DNA from: Gloeotrichia echinulata CP02
Lineage (GTDB): Bacteria > Cyanobacteriota > Cyanobacteriia > Cyanobacteriales > Nostocaceae
Length of the DNA stretch: 64,000 nt
Direction of reading: 5' to 3'
Assembly: GCA_038087035.1 (NCBI GenBank)
Contig: CP051187.1
Span: forward strand, 2,609,001-2,673,000
Shown here: in pieces, positions 18,495-26,631 of the stretch
Position numbering within the stretch: position 1 is the stretch's first letter
Layout: each line of letters begins with the position of its first letter
Translations under genes and position numbers: made by a program
Notes under the pieces: model-generated
Told to the model about the DNA's origin: nothing
What the model saw: only the letters and a program-made list of their open reading frames with translations
Databases searched by the model: none

Positions 18495-18585
18495 AGGGTC
18501 AAGGGTCAAGGGTCAAGGGTCAAGGGTCAAGGGTCAAGGGTCAAGGGTCAAGGGTCAAGGGTCAAGGGTCAAGGGTCAAGGGTCA
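18495..18585. repeat. STRR array, GGGTCAA heptamer (13 units)
   Basis: Perfect tandem copies of GGGTCAA. Because 7 is not a multiple of 3 and no unit gives a stop, all forward frames stay open, which creates false reading frames here. Confidence 0.95.
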
Positions 18586-18597
18586 TTTATTCCTGCT

Positions 18598-18675
18598 TCC
18601 CAGTCCCCAGTCCCCAGTCCCCAGTCCCCAGTCCCCAGTCCCCAGTCCCCAGTCCCCAGTCCCCAGTCCCCAGTA
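18598..18675. repeat. STRR array, CCCAGTC heptamer (11 units)
   Basis: Perfect tandem copies of CCCAGTC, starting 13 bases after the GGGTCAA array ends. Confidence 0.95.
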
Positions 18676-19188
18676 ATAAGGGTTTTCTGGTAAAATAGAT
18701 GTGCTTTTAAATTAAACTTTTTTTCGCAAAAGTCTGATTTTGTGGTTATGGTATTAGGCTTTTTTGTCAAAAATAACAGGCAAATTGGGGTTACAGGCGT
18801 AAGTGATTATCAAAGTTTGTTTTGTATAAATCTGTCGTAAATTTAGGGATGATGAACTTGTAGATGAGAAACAATTTCCTATATTATGGCGTCAGTTAGA
18901 GCTGCGTAATACAATTAAATGGTATTTATCGCTTGCAGGGTTTCCTTACCGGAAAGCGTCATCTAACAGGCATCTACGGCATTGAGTGGTGAATATTAAG
19001 GCAAAATTGAGAACAGCATTAGTTAAGCAAAGTCAATGGATGAAGATGAGACTATAGCAATTTTAAATGGTTTGGACATCTTACCAATTTAGATCTCAAA
19101 GAGATTGCTATATAACTAAAACAAGTTGGTGCTGTGCAAATCCAACTATTGGTCGGAATTAATTGGATTATTGATACTAGGAGGAGTC

Positions 19189-20022
19189 ATGAAATCATTG
19201 GTTCGTTGGGGCGCAACATTGGGTTTAATCGGGAGTACTTTGTTGGGGACAGTCTTTATCGGCAACCTCCCAGTGTTGGCATTGTCAGAACAACAAATAA
19301 AAGATAAATTAGACTCAGTACCAGTGTATTTAGTCACAAACAAGGATGGCTTACCACTCAGTCGCCCCCTACCTGATGCTCAAAATGGGCAAAAAGCTGG
19401 TGGTTCGGTGACAGGTGTTTATCTGAGTCGGCAAGAAGCTCAGACTTTTATCAACCAACTGCGAAATGCCAAAGACAAAGACCCAAAAATTGAAGAATTA
19501 GTCAAAAGCCTACAAGTAACAGCAGTGCCTCTGGGAGTAATTTATCAGAAATTACAACAAACCAAAAACCAGCCCAACCGTCTGTTATTTGCCTTTAAAC
19601 CTGTTGACCAGGAAATTCAAGGCGCATTAGAATTGTTGCGTCAAGGCGGTCAAAAGGTAGATCAGTTTAAAAGCGTGCCTGTTTTTGCTGTCAGATTTGC
19701 ACCAGATCAGGGATATGTACCCATTCAATTGCCATCTGACAAACAGCAAATGATTCCTCTGTTTTTAAGCAAACAAGATGCACAGGGTTTGTTAAGTCAG
19801 GTAAAGCCCAAGTTTCCCAAGGCTGATATTCAAGTAATAGATGTAGATGGGGTAATTAAAACTTTGCAAGAAAAAAACGATACCTGGCTCAACCAAGTTG
19901 TCTTAGTGCCATCCCCAGAGTCTAGAGACTATCTCAGAACGCTGCCTAAAGAGGGTGCTAACAATACTCCTGCTCCCCGTAATGGAAATAATTCTCAGCC
20001 CAAGAAGCCGAATCAACGTTAA
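19189..20022 (+). CDS. Tic22-like family protein
   Basis: This is a 277-residue protein from ATG 19189, which has TAGGAGGAG just upstream; the frame extends to 19126 but without a ribosome site. It has an N-terminal signal peptide ending in LPVLALS and two Tic22 repeats, each with a VPVYLVTNKDGLPL / VPVFAVRFAPDQGYVP strand and a FLSKQDAQGLLSQV helix motif. Tic22 proteins are periplasmic chaperones in cyanobacteria, linked to outer-membrane protein (Omp85) biogenesis, and are the ancestor of the chloroplast import factor. It is followed after 3 bases by prmC, so the two are likely cotranscribed. Confidence 0.88.
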   Translation: MKSLVRWGATLGLIGSTLLGTVFIGNLPVLALSEQQIKDKLDSVPVYLVTNKDGLPLSRPLPDAQNGQKAGGSVTGVYLSRQEAQTFINQLRNAKDKDPKIEELVKSLQVTAVPLGVIYQKLQQTKNQPNRLLFAFKPVDQEIQGALELLRQGGQKVDQFKSVPVFAVRFAPDQGYVPIQLPSDKQQMIPLFLSKQDAQGLLSQVKPKFPKADIQVIDVDGVIKTLQEKNDTWLNQVVLVPSPESRDYLRTLPKEGANNTPAPRNGNNSQPKKPNQR

Positions 20023-20025
20023 AGC

Positions 20026-20940
20026 ATGGGGGATATACAATCAAAATTAGTGTCAGGGTTGCAACTGTGGCAGTGGCGTCATCAGGCAATTAAAACGGCT
20101 GACGCCACTGATGTTCCACCAGCAGAGGTAGATTGGTTACTTGGGGAGGTGGCTGGGTTAGATCGGTTGGCGCTGCGTTTGGAATCCTTCAAAGATTGGC
20201 CTGAGATTGAACTGCAGTTACCGCTAGAAGATTTAGAGCAGCTGTGGCAGAGGCGATTACATGAGCGCTTACCAGTGCAGTATATTGTTGGGGTGACACC
20301 CTGGCGACATTTTAAAATCGCTGTTTCCAGCGCAGTTTTAATCCCTAGACCAGAAACAGAAAGCTTGATTGATTTAGCCCTAGCCGCTACTGCTAGTAGT
20401 CAGACAACCCCACCTCTACAACAAGGACATTGGGCTGACTTGGGGACTGGTAGTGGTGCGATCGCCCTGGGACTAGCAAAGATATTTCCACAAGCTATCA
20501 TTCACGCCGTTGATTACAGTAGTGAAGCTTTGGCGATCGCATCCCTAAACGCCAATAATTTGCAACTTACCGACCGAATTCGATTTGTTCAAGGTTCTTG
20601 GTGGGAGCCTTTGGCATCGCTCAAAGGTCAATTCAGTGGTATGGTGTCGAACCCCCCTTATATCCCCACCAGTACCTTACCTACCCTACAACCAGAAGTC
20701 TTCCACCATGAACCACATCTAGCTCTCGATGGTGGTGCTGATGGCTTAGATTGTATCCGTCATTTGATCGAAATCTCCCCCACTTATTTGCGACCCGGTG
20801 GAGTATGGCTGATTGAAATGATGGCAGGACAGGCGGATATAGTCCAAGAACTTTTGCAAAATCAAGGTTGTTATTATAATATTCAAATTCACCCTGATTT
20901 AGCTGGAATTGAACGCTTTGCCCTGGCGTATAAAAGTTAG
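20026..20940 (+). CDS. prmC: Peptide chain release factor N5-glutamine methyltransferase
   Basis: PrmC (HemK) methylates the Gln of the GGQ motif in release factors RF1 and RF2, raising termination efficiency. The 304-residue protein has the SAM motif DLGTGSGAIALGLA and the catalytic NPPYIP tetrapeptide motif, preceded by the helical N-terminal RF-binding domain (about residues 1-85). Length is normal. It sits 3 bases after the Tic22-like gene. The stop codon abuts a GAGTAAT heptamer array. Confidence 0.95.
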   Translation: MGDIQSKLVSGLQLWQWRHQAIKTADATDVPPAEVDWLLGEVAGLDRLALRLESFKDWPEIELQLPLEDLEQLWQRRLHERLPVQYIVGVTPWRHFKIAVSSAVLIPRPETESLIDLALAATASSQTTPPLQQGHWADLGTGSGAIALGLAKIFPQAIIHAVDYSSEALAIASLNANNLQLTDRIRFVQGSWWEPLASLKGQFSGMVSNPPYIPTSTLPTLQPEVFHHEPHLALDGGADGLDCIRHLIEISPTYLRPGGVWLIEMMAGQADIVQELLQNQGCYYNIQIHPDLAGIERFALAYKS

Positions 20941-21056
20941 GAGTAATGAGTAATGAGTAATGAGTAATGAGTAATGAGTAATGAGTAATGAGTAATGAGT
21001 AATGAGTAATGAGTAATGAGTAATGAGTAATGAGTAATGAGTAATGAGTAATGAGT
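20940..21056. repeat. STRR array, GAGTAAT heptamer (about 16 units)
   Basis: Nearly perfect GAGTAAT tandem copies between prmC and the IscB element. Confidence 0.95.
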
Positions 21057-21205
21057 TTGGAGTTAGCAATCTGACTCTTGAAGCCCTGGTTTGGCGTTGT
21101 TTTCCCGCCCTGCAATAAATTGCGGGCTAATAGCTAAATTCCGTTGAAACGGGATGAAAGTGAACTACGTTAAGGAAATCAAGGGCAATTGTTAATTACA
21201 GGTTA

Positions 21206-21500
21206 GACCCGCTGACTAATTGTCAACCACCCACCACTAATTGCTTTCGCGGAGCGTGTCGTAGACAAGAGCAATCTAGTGGGGGCTTGAAAGAGTCCAG
21301 TTGACCAGACTAAGTACTTTGAGTACTACGTTAGAGGCAAGAGTTTAAAGACCTACCAGGGGATGCGTAGCTAGTTCCCTGCTCTAGAAATTGAGGATTA
21401 AACATCTGTACAAGGGTTAAGGAAGTGTTCTCAATATAGTTACCGACCTCTAACATTGTCTAAGCTAACATTACCCGTAAGGAGGCTCGAATGAGCAGAA
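21206..21500 (+). ncRNA. Omega-RNA (IscB guide RNA scaffold)
   Basis: IscB is guided by an RNA encoded directly upstream of its gene, with the guide at the 5' end. Visible elements: GTCAAC (21222-21227) pairing with GTTGAC (21300-21305); an inner stem CCACTA/TAGTGG plus ATTGC/GCAAT (21234-21282); then the strongly conserved-looking CTTGAAAGAG (21286-21295), which also occurs after the first stem of the well-studied OgeuIscB omega-RNA; a GTACT/AGTAC hairpin (about 21314-21326); a CAGGGGA/TTCCCTG stem near 21357-21384; and GTAAGGAGG just before iscB. The guide should be the roughly 16 bases before about 21222. Limits are inferred. Confidence 0.75.
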
Positions 21501-21504
21501 CATT

Positions 21505-22788
21505 ATGTCCAAAGTATTTGTTTTAAACACAGAAAAAAGACTGCTTGACCCAATTCATCCAGCCAGAGCTAGGCAGTTATTAAGGAACAAAAAAGCAGCA
21601 ATTTTTAGAAGATTCCCGTTTACAATCATCCTCATAGAATCTCATCCTGATGTACCAGTAACACCACTGCGATTAAAGCTTGATCCTGGTGCTAAAACAA
21701 CAGGAATAGCATTAGTCAATGATGCTACTGGAGAAGTTGTATTTGCTGCTGAATTAAAGCATAGAGGCTTTGCAATTAGAGATGCTCTAACCTCTAGGAG
21801 ACAATTAAGACGTAGTAGACGAGCCAGAATTACTCGTTACAGAAAACCACGCTTTTTAAATAGAACTCGCTCAGATGAATGGTTAGCACCGAGCTTACAA
21901 AGTCGGGTTGATAATATAAAAACCTGGGTTGAGAAGCTACGTAAATTTGCGCCAATTACAGCTATCAGTCAGGAATTAGTCAGATTTGATATGCAGTTAA
22001 TGCATAACCCAGATATCCAAGGTGAAGAATACCAGCAAGGTACACTTGCTGGTTACGAAACCAGAGAATATCTACTTGAAAAGTGGGGTAGGCAATGCGC
22101 TTATTGTGGTGTTAAAGATGTTCCTTTTCAGGTTGAACACATACACCCACGAGCCAAAGGAGGTTCAAATTCGATTACAAATCTTACGTTAAGTTGCGAG
22201 AAATGTAATACTAAAAAAGGGACAAAAGACATTAAAGACTTTCTGAAAAAAGACCCATCAAAATTAAACAAAATTTTGACACAAGCTAAAAGACCGTTAG
22301 GGGATGCAGCAGCAGTAAACACAACTCGATTTGCATTGTTGAACGCATTAAAAGCAACGGAATTACCTATAGAAACAGGTTCAGGAGGATTAACAAAGTT
22401 CAATCGTAGTCAACAAAATTTAGAAAAATCTCACTGGTTAGACGCGGCTTGTGTTGGGAAAAAAACGCCAAAATTGATTATTAAAGGTGTTAAACCATTG
22501 TTGATTACAGCTAACGGTCATGGTACTAGGCAATCGTGTCGCACAGATAAATTTGGTTTTCCAAATCGACATTGTTCAAAAACTAAATTTCACTTTGGTT
22601 TTCAGACTGGGGATATTGTTAAGGCTGTTGTCACTACTGGTAAAAAAGTTGGTGAATATATTGGAAGAATAGCAACTCGTGCAACTGGAAGTTTCAACAT
22701 CTCGACCAGAAACGGATTAGTTCAAGGAATTAGTCACAAAACTTGTAAACACATTCACAAAAAAGATGGTTACTCTTACGCACAATAA
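21505..22788 (+). CDS. iscB: IscB RNA-guided nuclease (HNH/RuvC)
   Basis: IscB is the ancestor of Cas9 and cuts DNA guided by omega-RNA. The 427-residue protein shows every domain: N-terminal PLMP domain (MSKVFVLNTEKRLLDPIHPA), RuvC-I Asp60 (LKLDPGAKTTGIAL), arginine-rich bridge helix (about 98-120, SRRQLRRSRRARITRYRKPR), RuvC-II Glu157 (ISQELVRF), HNH with zinc cysteines 198/201/231/234 and catalytic His212 (VEHIHPRAKGG), and RuvC-III His310/Asp313 (HWLDAACVG), then a C-terminal target-motif-interacting region. All catalytic residues are present, so the enzyme should be active. ATG at 21505 gives the canonical MSKVFVL start. Confidence 0.96.
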   Translation: MSKVFVLNTEKRLLDPIHPARARQLLRNKKAAIFRRFPFTIILIESHPDVPVTPLRLKLDPGAKTTGIALVNDATGEVVFAAELKHRGFAIRDALTSRRQLRRSRRARITRYRKPRFLNRTRSDEWLAPSLQSRVDNIKTWVEKLRKFAPITAISQELVRFDMQLMHNPDIQGEEYQQGTLAGYETREYLLEKWGRQCAYCGVKDVPFQVEHIHPRAKGGSNSITNLTLSCEKCNTKKGTKDIKDFLKKDPSKLNKILTQAKRPLGDAAAVNTTRFALLNALKATELPIETGSGGLTKFNRSQQNLEKSHWLDAACVGKKTPKLIIKGVKPLLITANGHGTRQSCRTDKFGFPNRHCSKTKFHFGFQTGDIVKAVVTTGKKVGEYIGRIATRATGSFNISTRNGLVQGISHKTCKHIHKKDGYSYAQ

Positions 22789-22900
22789 AAGATTTAGAAA
22801 TTACTCAACTGTTTCCCTTACGGTTTCTGCTGTGCAGAAAAATGTTCAGGAAACGTTTGCCTGCGGCACGCTACGCGAACATAATTTCTCTCCCATTCCT

Positions 22901-22935
22901 CCCACCACTAATCGGATTACCGATATAGTGGGGGT
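22901..22935 (+). repeat. IscB element right-end hairpin
   Basis: CCACTAATCGG and CCGATATAGTGG (22905-22931) pair around a 4-base loop, flanked by CCTCCCA (22898) and TGGGAGG (22940) that could pair as an outer or competing stem. It lies between iscB and the tsaC-like gene and shares its arms with the omega-RNA stem. Confidence 0.75.
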
Positions 22936-22951
22936 CTCCTGGGAGGTTTAG

Positions 22952-23542
22952 ATGACGCAAGTTACGGTAGAAGCGCTGATAGCAGGTATACGCGCTGGTT
23001 TATTGGTGAGCTTTCCTACAGATACTGTTCCGGCATTGGCAACTTTACCAGAGAAAGCAGGATTAATTTTTGCTGCCAAGCAGCGGAGTCAGGATAAGCC
23101 TCTGATTTTGATGGCGGCTAGTGGGTGGGATTTGTGGCCTTATGTCGCAGGAAATGAAATAGAATATCAAATTTGGCAAGAATTAGCTGATAAATATTGG
23201 CCAGGTGGGCTGACATTGGTGTTACCAGCCTCAGCGAAGGTTCCAAAGGTAATGAACCCTACTGACCCAACAACAATTGGTATCAGAGTTCCTGCAAGTG
23301 CGATCGCGCAAAATATTTTGGCGCAAACAGGTCCGCTGGCTACTACTAGCGCTAATTTGTCAGGTCAGCCTGCTTTGTTGACAATGGCAGAAATTGCGGC
23401 TCAGTTTCCTGATGTTCTGACTCTGACAGCAACAGAAAGTCAGGGGGAAATCACGGGGCTGGGAGTACCTTCAACTGTTGCTAAATGGACGGGGATGAAT
23501 TGGCAAATTTTGCGCCAAGGTGCGATTAAGTTCGATTTTTAA
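22952..23542 (+). CDS. tsaC: L-threonylcarbamoyladenylate synthase (YrdC/Sua5 domain)
   Basis: TsaC makes threonylcarbamoyl-AMP from threonine, bicarbonate and ATP, the first step of the t6A modification at position 37 of ANN-decoding tRNAs. The 196-residue protein has the YrdC fold motifs SFPTDTVPALA, KQRSQDKPL, YWPGGLTLVLPAS, IGIRVPAS and TTSANLSGQPA. It is the short TsaC form without the Sua5 domain. The GGGAGG ribosome site is part of the right-end hairpin of the IscB element. Confidence 0.92.
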   Translation: MTQVTVEALIAGIRAGLLVSFPTDTVPALATLPEKAGLIFAAKQRSQDKPLILMAASGWDLWPYVAGNEIEYQIWQELADKYWPGGLTLVLPASAKVPKVMNPTDPTTIGIRVPASAIAQNILAQTGPLATTSANLSGQPALLTMAEIAAQFPDVLTLTATESQGEITGLGVPSTVAKWTGMNWQILRQGAIKFDF

Positions 23543-23717
23543 CGCTTGATGCTTGACGCTGGAAGCTTTATAGTTGATAGATAAGGTTATTTTTTTGACT
23601 TTGGTAAACGCCAGATCTTTCTTTAGGGGTCGCAATATTTGCGAATCCTGAATCATTCAGGAATATTACTGAAGTATAAAGAAATAAATAAAACAGATAA
23701 TGATGACTCTGTGTCAT

Positions 23718-23812
23718 ACAGCATCTTCCTGTAAATAGACCAAGCTTTAGGGGTGCAAGGCCTTGCGCCCCTACGAGTATCGGTGGTTATTGCATGAAAA
23801 TTTTGTGTGAAA
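23718..23812. repeat. MITE-like 95-bp palindromic repeat, copy
   Basis: Centre GGGGTGCAAGGCCTTGCGCCCCTAC, preceded by CCTGTAAATAGACCAAGCTTT and followed by GAGTATCGGTGGTTATTGCATGAAAATTTTG. The same longer layout is found at 30160-30258 and 34128-34226. Confidence 0.8.
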
Positions 23813-23878
23813 CTGATGTAGCAGAAATATAGAATTTTATTGTGCGCCATTGTGGTTAATGTTTATCATAGCCAAATT

Positions 23879-24802
23879 ATGAATTGGAGCAACTGGGTAT
23901 ATCTGGGAGTAGGGCTACTACTAGGGACGGGTTTTCGTCTATTATTTGCACGCAAGTCAAATACTACATCTAACTCATCCGCAATAGAGCCAACAGAGCA
24001 ACAGCATGAGCCAAAACTCTTACAACAGGTGAAGCAAACGCAGCTGGCGTACTACATGGCACAGGAAATGAGCCAGTTTAAAGCAGGTTTTTTGGCACGG
24101 ACTACCCACGAATTGCGATCGCCTCTCAATGGTCTGATTGGCTTGCATCAGTTAATTTTGTCAGATTTGTGTGAAAATCCAGCAGAAGAGCGAGAATTTA
24201 TTAACCAAGCTCATGAGCGGACAATGAAAATGCTCAAGCTGATGGATGAAATTCTCCGCGTCGCTAGAACCGAACACGGGACTAGTAAATTAAATATTCA
24301 ACCGCGATCATTAGCTGAAGTTTTGCAGGAAGTTTATGATTTAACTTATATGCTGGCCGCAAATCGGAATTATCCCTTTGAGCTTTTGCCTTGCGATCCT
24401 GAAATTTATGTTTTGGCTGATCCGTTGTGGTTACGCCAAGTATTAGTAAGTTTGGTAGACACTGCTATTGCTCAGATGGAAGAAGGTAAGATATCGATTT
24501 TCACTGGTCTTTTACCCACAAATAATTTTGTGTACATTTGGCTGGATGTCCCGGCTCATGCTGTACCCAAAAGTGAGTCAATAGATTTAATTAATTCTGT
24601 TGATAAATTGCCTGTGATTGATAAATCTCTACCTACGCTGTCGCCAGGAATGAAGTTATTACTCAATCAAACTCTGCTGGAAGTGATGGGGGGAAAGCTG
24701 GAAATTGTTTCATCCCCAACTACCAACGAATTAGATCAGCATTTAATTAGGCTGCAAGTGTCTATCCCCCAAGTGATTCCTGAAGCTGAATTTCAGCCCT
24801 AG
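23879..24802 (+). CDS. Histidine kinase-like protein with degenerate ATPase domain
   Basis: This is a 307-residue protein from ATG 23879 (MNWSNWVYLGVGLLLG, a membrane anchor). A coiled linker leads to a dimerisation/phosphoacceptor domain with the H-box His in TTHELRSPLNGLIGLHQLIL. The ATPase domain is eroded: the N-box position reads LRQVLVSLVDTAIAQM, lacking the usual paired Asn, and the glycine-rich boxes are replaced by SPGMKLLLNQTLLEVMGG. It therefore probably cannot bind ATP normally and may act as a pseudokinase, phosphotransfer partner or scaffold. No response regulator lies nearby. The 3' end overlaps the convergent GNAT gene by about 40 bases. Confidence 0.82.
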   Translation: MNWSNWVYLGVGLLLGTGFRLLFARKSNTTSNSSAIEPTEQQHEPKLLQQVKQTQLAYYMAQEMSQFKAGFLARTTHELRSPLNGLIGLHQLILSDLCENPAEEREFINQAHERTMKMLKLMDEILRVARTEHGTSKLNIQPRSLAEVLQEVYDLTYMLAANRNYPFELLPCDPEIYVLADPLWLRQVLVSLVDTAIAQMEEGKISIFTGLLPTNNFVYIWLDVPAHAVPKSESIDLINSVDKLPVIDKSLPTLSPGMKLLLNQTLLEVMGGKLEIVSSPTTNELDQHLIRLQVSIPQVIPEAEFQP

Positions 24803-25232
24803 GAAAGGAATCAAGCTGGCCTTGGTTATGTAACACCATTGTGGTGCTGGAATTAGTCTGGAAACCAATTTTTTCGTAGAAGCCCTGCTGGTGTGTGGTC
24901 ATCAAATATACACGTTCAACCCACCTCAACCGAGAATGACTCAAGACAGTTTCGACTAATTTGCTACCCAATCCAGTACCACGATAGTCTGGGTGAATGA
25001 CAACATCCCAAATTGTAGCGCGGTAGATGCCATCAGAAGTTGCTCTAGCAAAGCCAATTAGTCGCTCTTCATCCCAGATAGAAACCACTGGGTCACTGTT
25101 GGTAATGGCTATGTCTAAATCCTCAATAGTGCGTCCCTGTGCCCAGAAAGCTGATATATTAAACAGTTGTTGGAGTTGGTAAAGGTCAATTTCAGATTTG
25201 CGATCGCTAAATTGAATTTGAGAATGGTTCAT
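24762..25232 (-). CDS. GNAT family N-acetyltransferase
   Basis: This is a 156-residue protein from the ATG giving MNHSQIQFSD (another ATG three codons upstream). It has the GNAT core: motif D/A strand VWDVVIHPDYRGTGLGSKLV, with the acetyl-CoA-binding RGTGLGSKL loop, and the motif B segment RVYLMTTHQQGFYEKIGF. It transfers an acyl group from acetyl-CoA to an amine; the substrate is not evident. It is convergent with the kinase-like gene. Confidence 0.88.
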   Translation of the reverse strand: MNHSQIQFSDRKSEIDLYQLQQLFNISAFWAQGRTIEDLDIAITNSDPVVSIWDEERLIGFARATSDGIYRATIWDVVIHPDYRGTGLGSKLVETVLSHSRLRWVERVYLMTTHQQGFYEKIGFQTNSSTTMVLHNQGQLDSFPRAEIQLQESLGG

Positions 25233-25241
25233 GTATAGCAC

Positions 25242-25744
25242 CCAATTGTGGCAATATCGTTAAATCATATTTTGCTAGATATTGCCTGTGTTTGTATCTA
25301 TGGGTCAGTAAACTTCTTCATTTTCGTCTCCTGTAAAAGGTTGAAAAACTAATACAGCGTTTCCGACATAGATGAGTTTTTTATAGGACTTAGGGAACTG
25401 TGATATTTTTAACACTAGAGATTTACATCGCGTAGCGTGTCGCAGACAAGGGTCAAAAGTCAAGATTCCAAAAACTTAGACTCTTGACTTTTGACTCTTG
25501 ATCACCATAGTGGAAAATAGAAAATATATATGCCAGTTGTGTAAGTCCTATATTTATTATACAGAAAGTTTCCATAAATCTATCCCACTAATATAATTAG
25601 CTGTAAAAATCTTCATTTTGTTGCAAATAAAAAACGAAAAATCAAGCTTTTACAGCACATCTGAGGTAACAAAATAGGCATTTTCGGATTGGTGGGGTAA
25701 GTTCATATTTCACATATGTCTATTAAACCGAGGAAATTTTTATC
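25242..25744. other. Intergenic region with short repeats
   Basis: About 500 bases, AT-rich. It contains a TCGCGTAGCGTGTCGCAGACAAG word (about 25427) related to the one in the IscB omega-RNA loop and in 59490, and GACTCTT/TTGACTT units near 25455-25502. No gene seen. Confidence 0.5.
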
Positions 25745-26320
25745 TTAATTTTCGGCATCAAATATTTGTGCTACTTTGAGATTTAGTTGATTAAATTGTG
25801 GAGATACAACTAAATCATCACCAGAAAAGTTACCAATTTCAGTGTAAGTATTGCCTGTGAGTTCTAAAACCAATATAGTTCTAGTTTCCGGGTCTATAAT
25901 CCAATATTCAGGAATCCCGCAATCTTGATATTGCCCACGCTTGGCAATAAAATCTCTATCTCGTTGCAATTCCCCAGGACTAACGACTTCAATCACCAAT
26001 AGAGGCGGTAACATTGATAGGCGAATCGTATTACGCTTTGCTAACTGCTGAATATGCTCTTGGCGAATAATAGTCAGGTCAGGATAACGATTTCTGGGTT
26101 CTCCTCTTACTTCCAGTTCTAAACCATGCCCCCGCACTCTTCTATAATCTAATAGTAAGGCAAATTGAATCAGTAAGAATGTAGCAATTTCAACATTAAT
26201 TCCAGATTCTGGCGGCATTTCAATTAACTCTCCATTAAACAACTCATAGAGTTTGTCTGTACCATCATCATAGGACAGGTACTCTTCAAAGCTTTGAAAT
26301 TGATGTTTAACTTGTAGCAT
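25745..26320 (-). CDS. Uma2 family endonuclease-like protein (DUF820)
   Basis: This is a 191-residue protein of the very large cyanobacterial Uma2 (DUF820) family, which has a PD-(D/E)XK restriction-endonuclease-like fold. Visible: YELFNGELIEMPPESG, PDLTIIRQEH (Asp), LLVIEVVSPGE (Glu) and FIAKRGQYQDCGIPEYWIID (Lys region). The cellular role is not settled; multicopy occurrence suggests mobile or defence-linked use. It is the left flank of the helicase/methylase region, and another Uma2 gene lies on its right flank. Confidence 0.88.
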   Translation of the reverse strand: MLQVKHQFQSFEEYLSYDDGTDKLYELFNGELIEMPPESGINVEIATFLLIQFALLLDYRRVRGHGLELEVRGEPRNRYPDLTIIRQEHIQQLAKRNTIRLSMLPPLLVIEVVSPGELQRDRDFIAKRGQYQDCGIPEYWIIDPETRTILVLELTGNTYTEIGNFSGDDLVVSPQFNQLNLKVAQIFDAEN

Positions 26321-26631
26321 CAGGGTTTCTCCATGATGAGTCTTAATAGAATTTTAACTTAATTAGGACCGACTCTGGGGGCACATTAATAATCTAGGAC
26401 TTACGCACTAGTAGTCTGTCAATTTTGTTTTGAGGGATTTTTGGTAGTGTGAGCGTCTCGCTCACGCGGGCAAGATGCCCGCACTACAGTCCATCATTTT
26501 TATCTTGACACAGTACTAGGCTATTTGTGGAGATCGGGCATAGGGCATTGGTTAATTTTTCGGTTCCTTTTATACTGATATTACACTGCCAGTCAGCAAC
26601 CTACAAACAATTCCCCACTGGGTATGAAATC
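26321..26631. other. Intergenic region with double-hairpin repeat
   Basis: GTGAGCG/CGCTCAC (26449-26465) and GCGGGC/GCCCGC (26466-26482) form two adjacent hairpins inside a GTAGTG...CACTAC outline, a common Nostoc intergenic repeat. It lies between the divergent Uma2 and helicase genes, so their promoters flank it. Confidence 0.65.

Larger units (their letters stand above)
17803..19188. other. Long intergenic region (1.4 kb) with STRR arrays
   Basis: No supported gene. It holds two heptamer arrays (listed separately) and AT-rich sequence. A short frame at about 18830-18988 (…FPILWRQLELRNTIKWYLSL…) reads like a protein relic without a start; I cannot name its family. Confidence 0.5.
21200..22950 (+). 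mobile_element. IscB element of the IS200/IS605 superfamily, no TnpA
   Basis: The unit comprises an upstream structured RNA region, the iscB gene and a downstream hairpin (22901-22935). Both the RNA region and the downstream hairpin contain CCCACCACTAAT ... TAGTGGGGG, the pattern expected for matching left and right subterminal palindromes bound by a Y1 transposase. No TnpA gene lies in or near it, so mobility would need one in trans. Ends are approximate: left near 21200-21220, right just before the start codon at 22952. Confidence 0.7.

Noticed and set aside
18373..18698. Overlapping open frames of 68-106 codons rich in GSRVKGQ and SPVPSPQ
   Set aside because: They are translations of GGGTCAA and CCCAGTC heptamer arrays; all frames stay open by repeat composition, with no ribosome site.
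20681..21115. 144-codon minus-strand open frame ending in prmC
   Set aside because: Its start half is heptamer repeat (HYSLLIT) and the rest is antisense to prmC.
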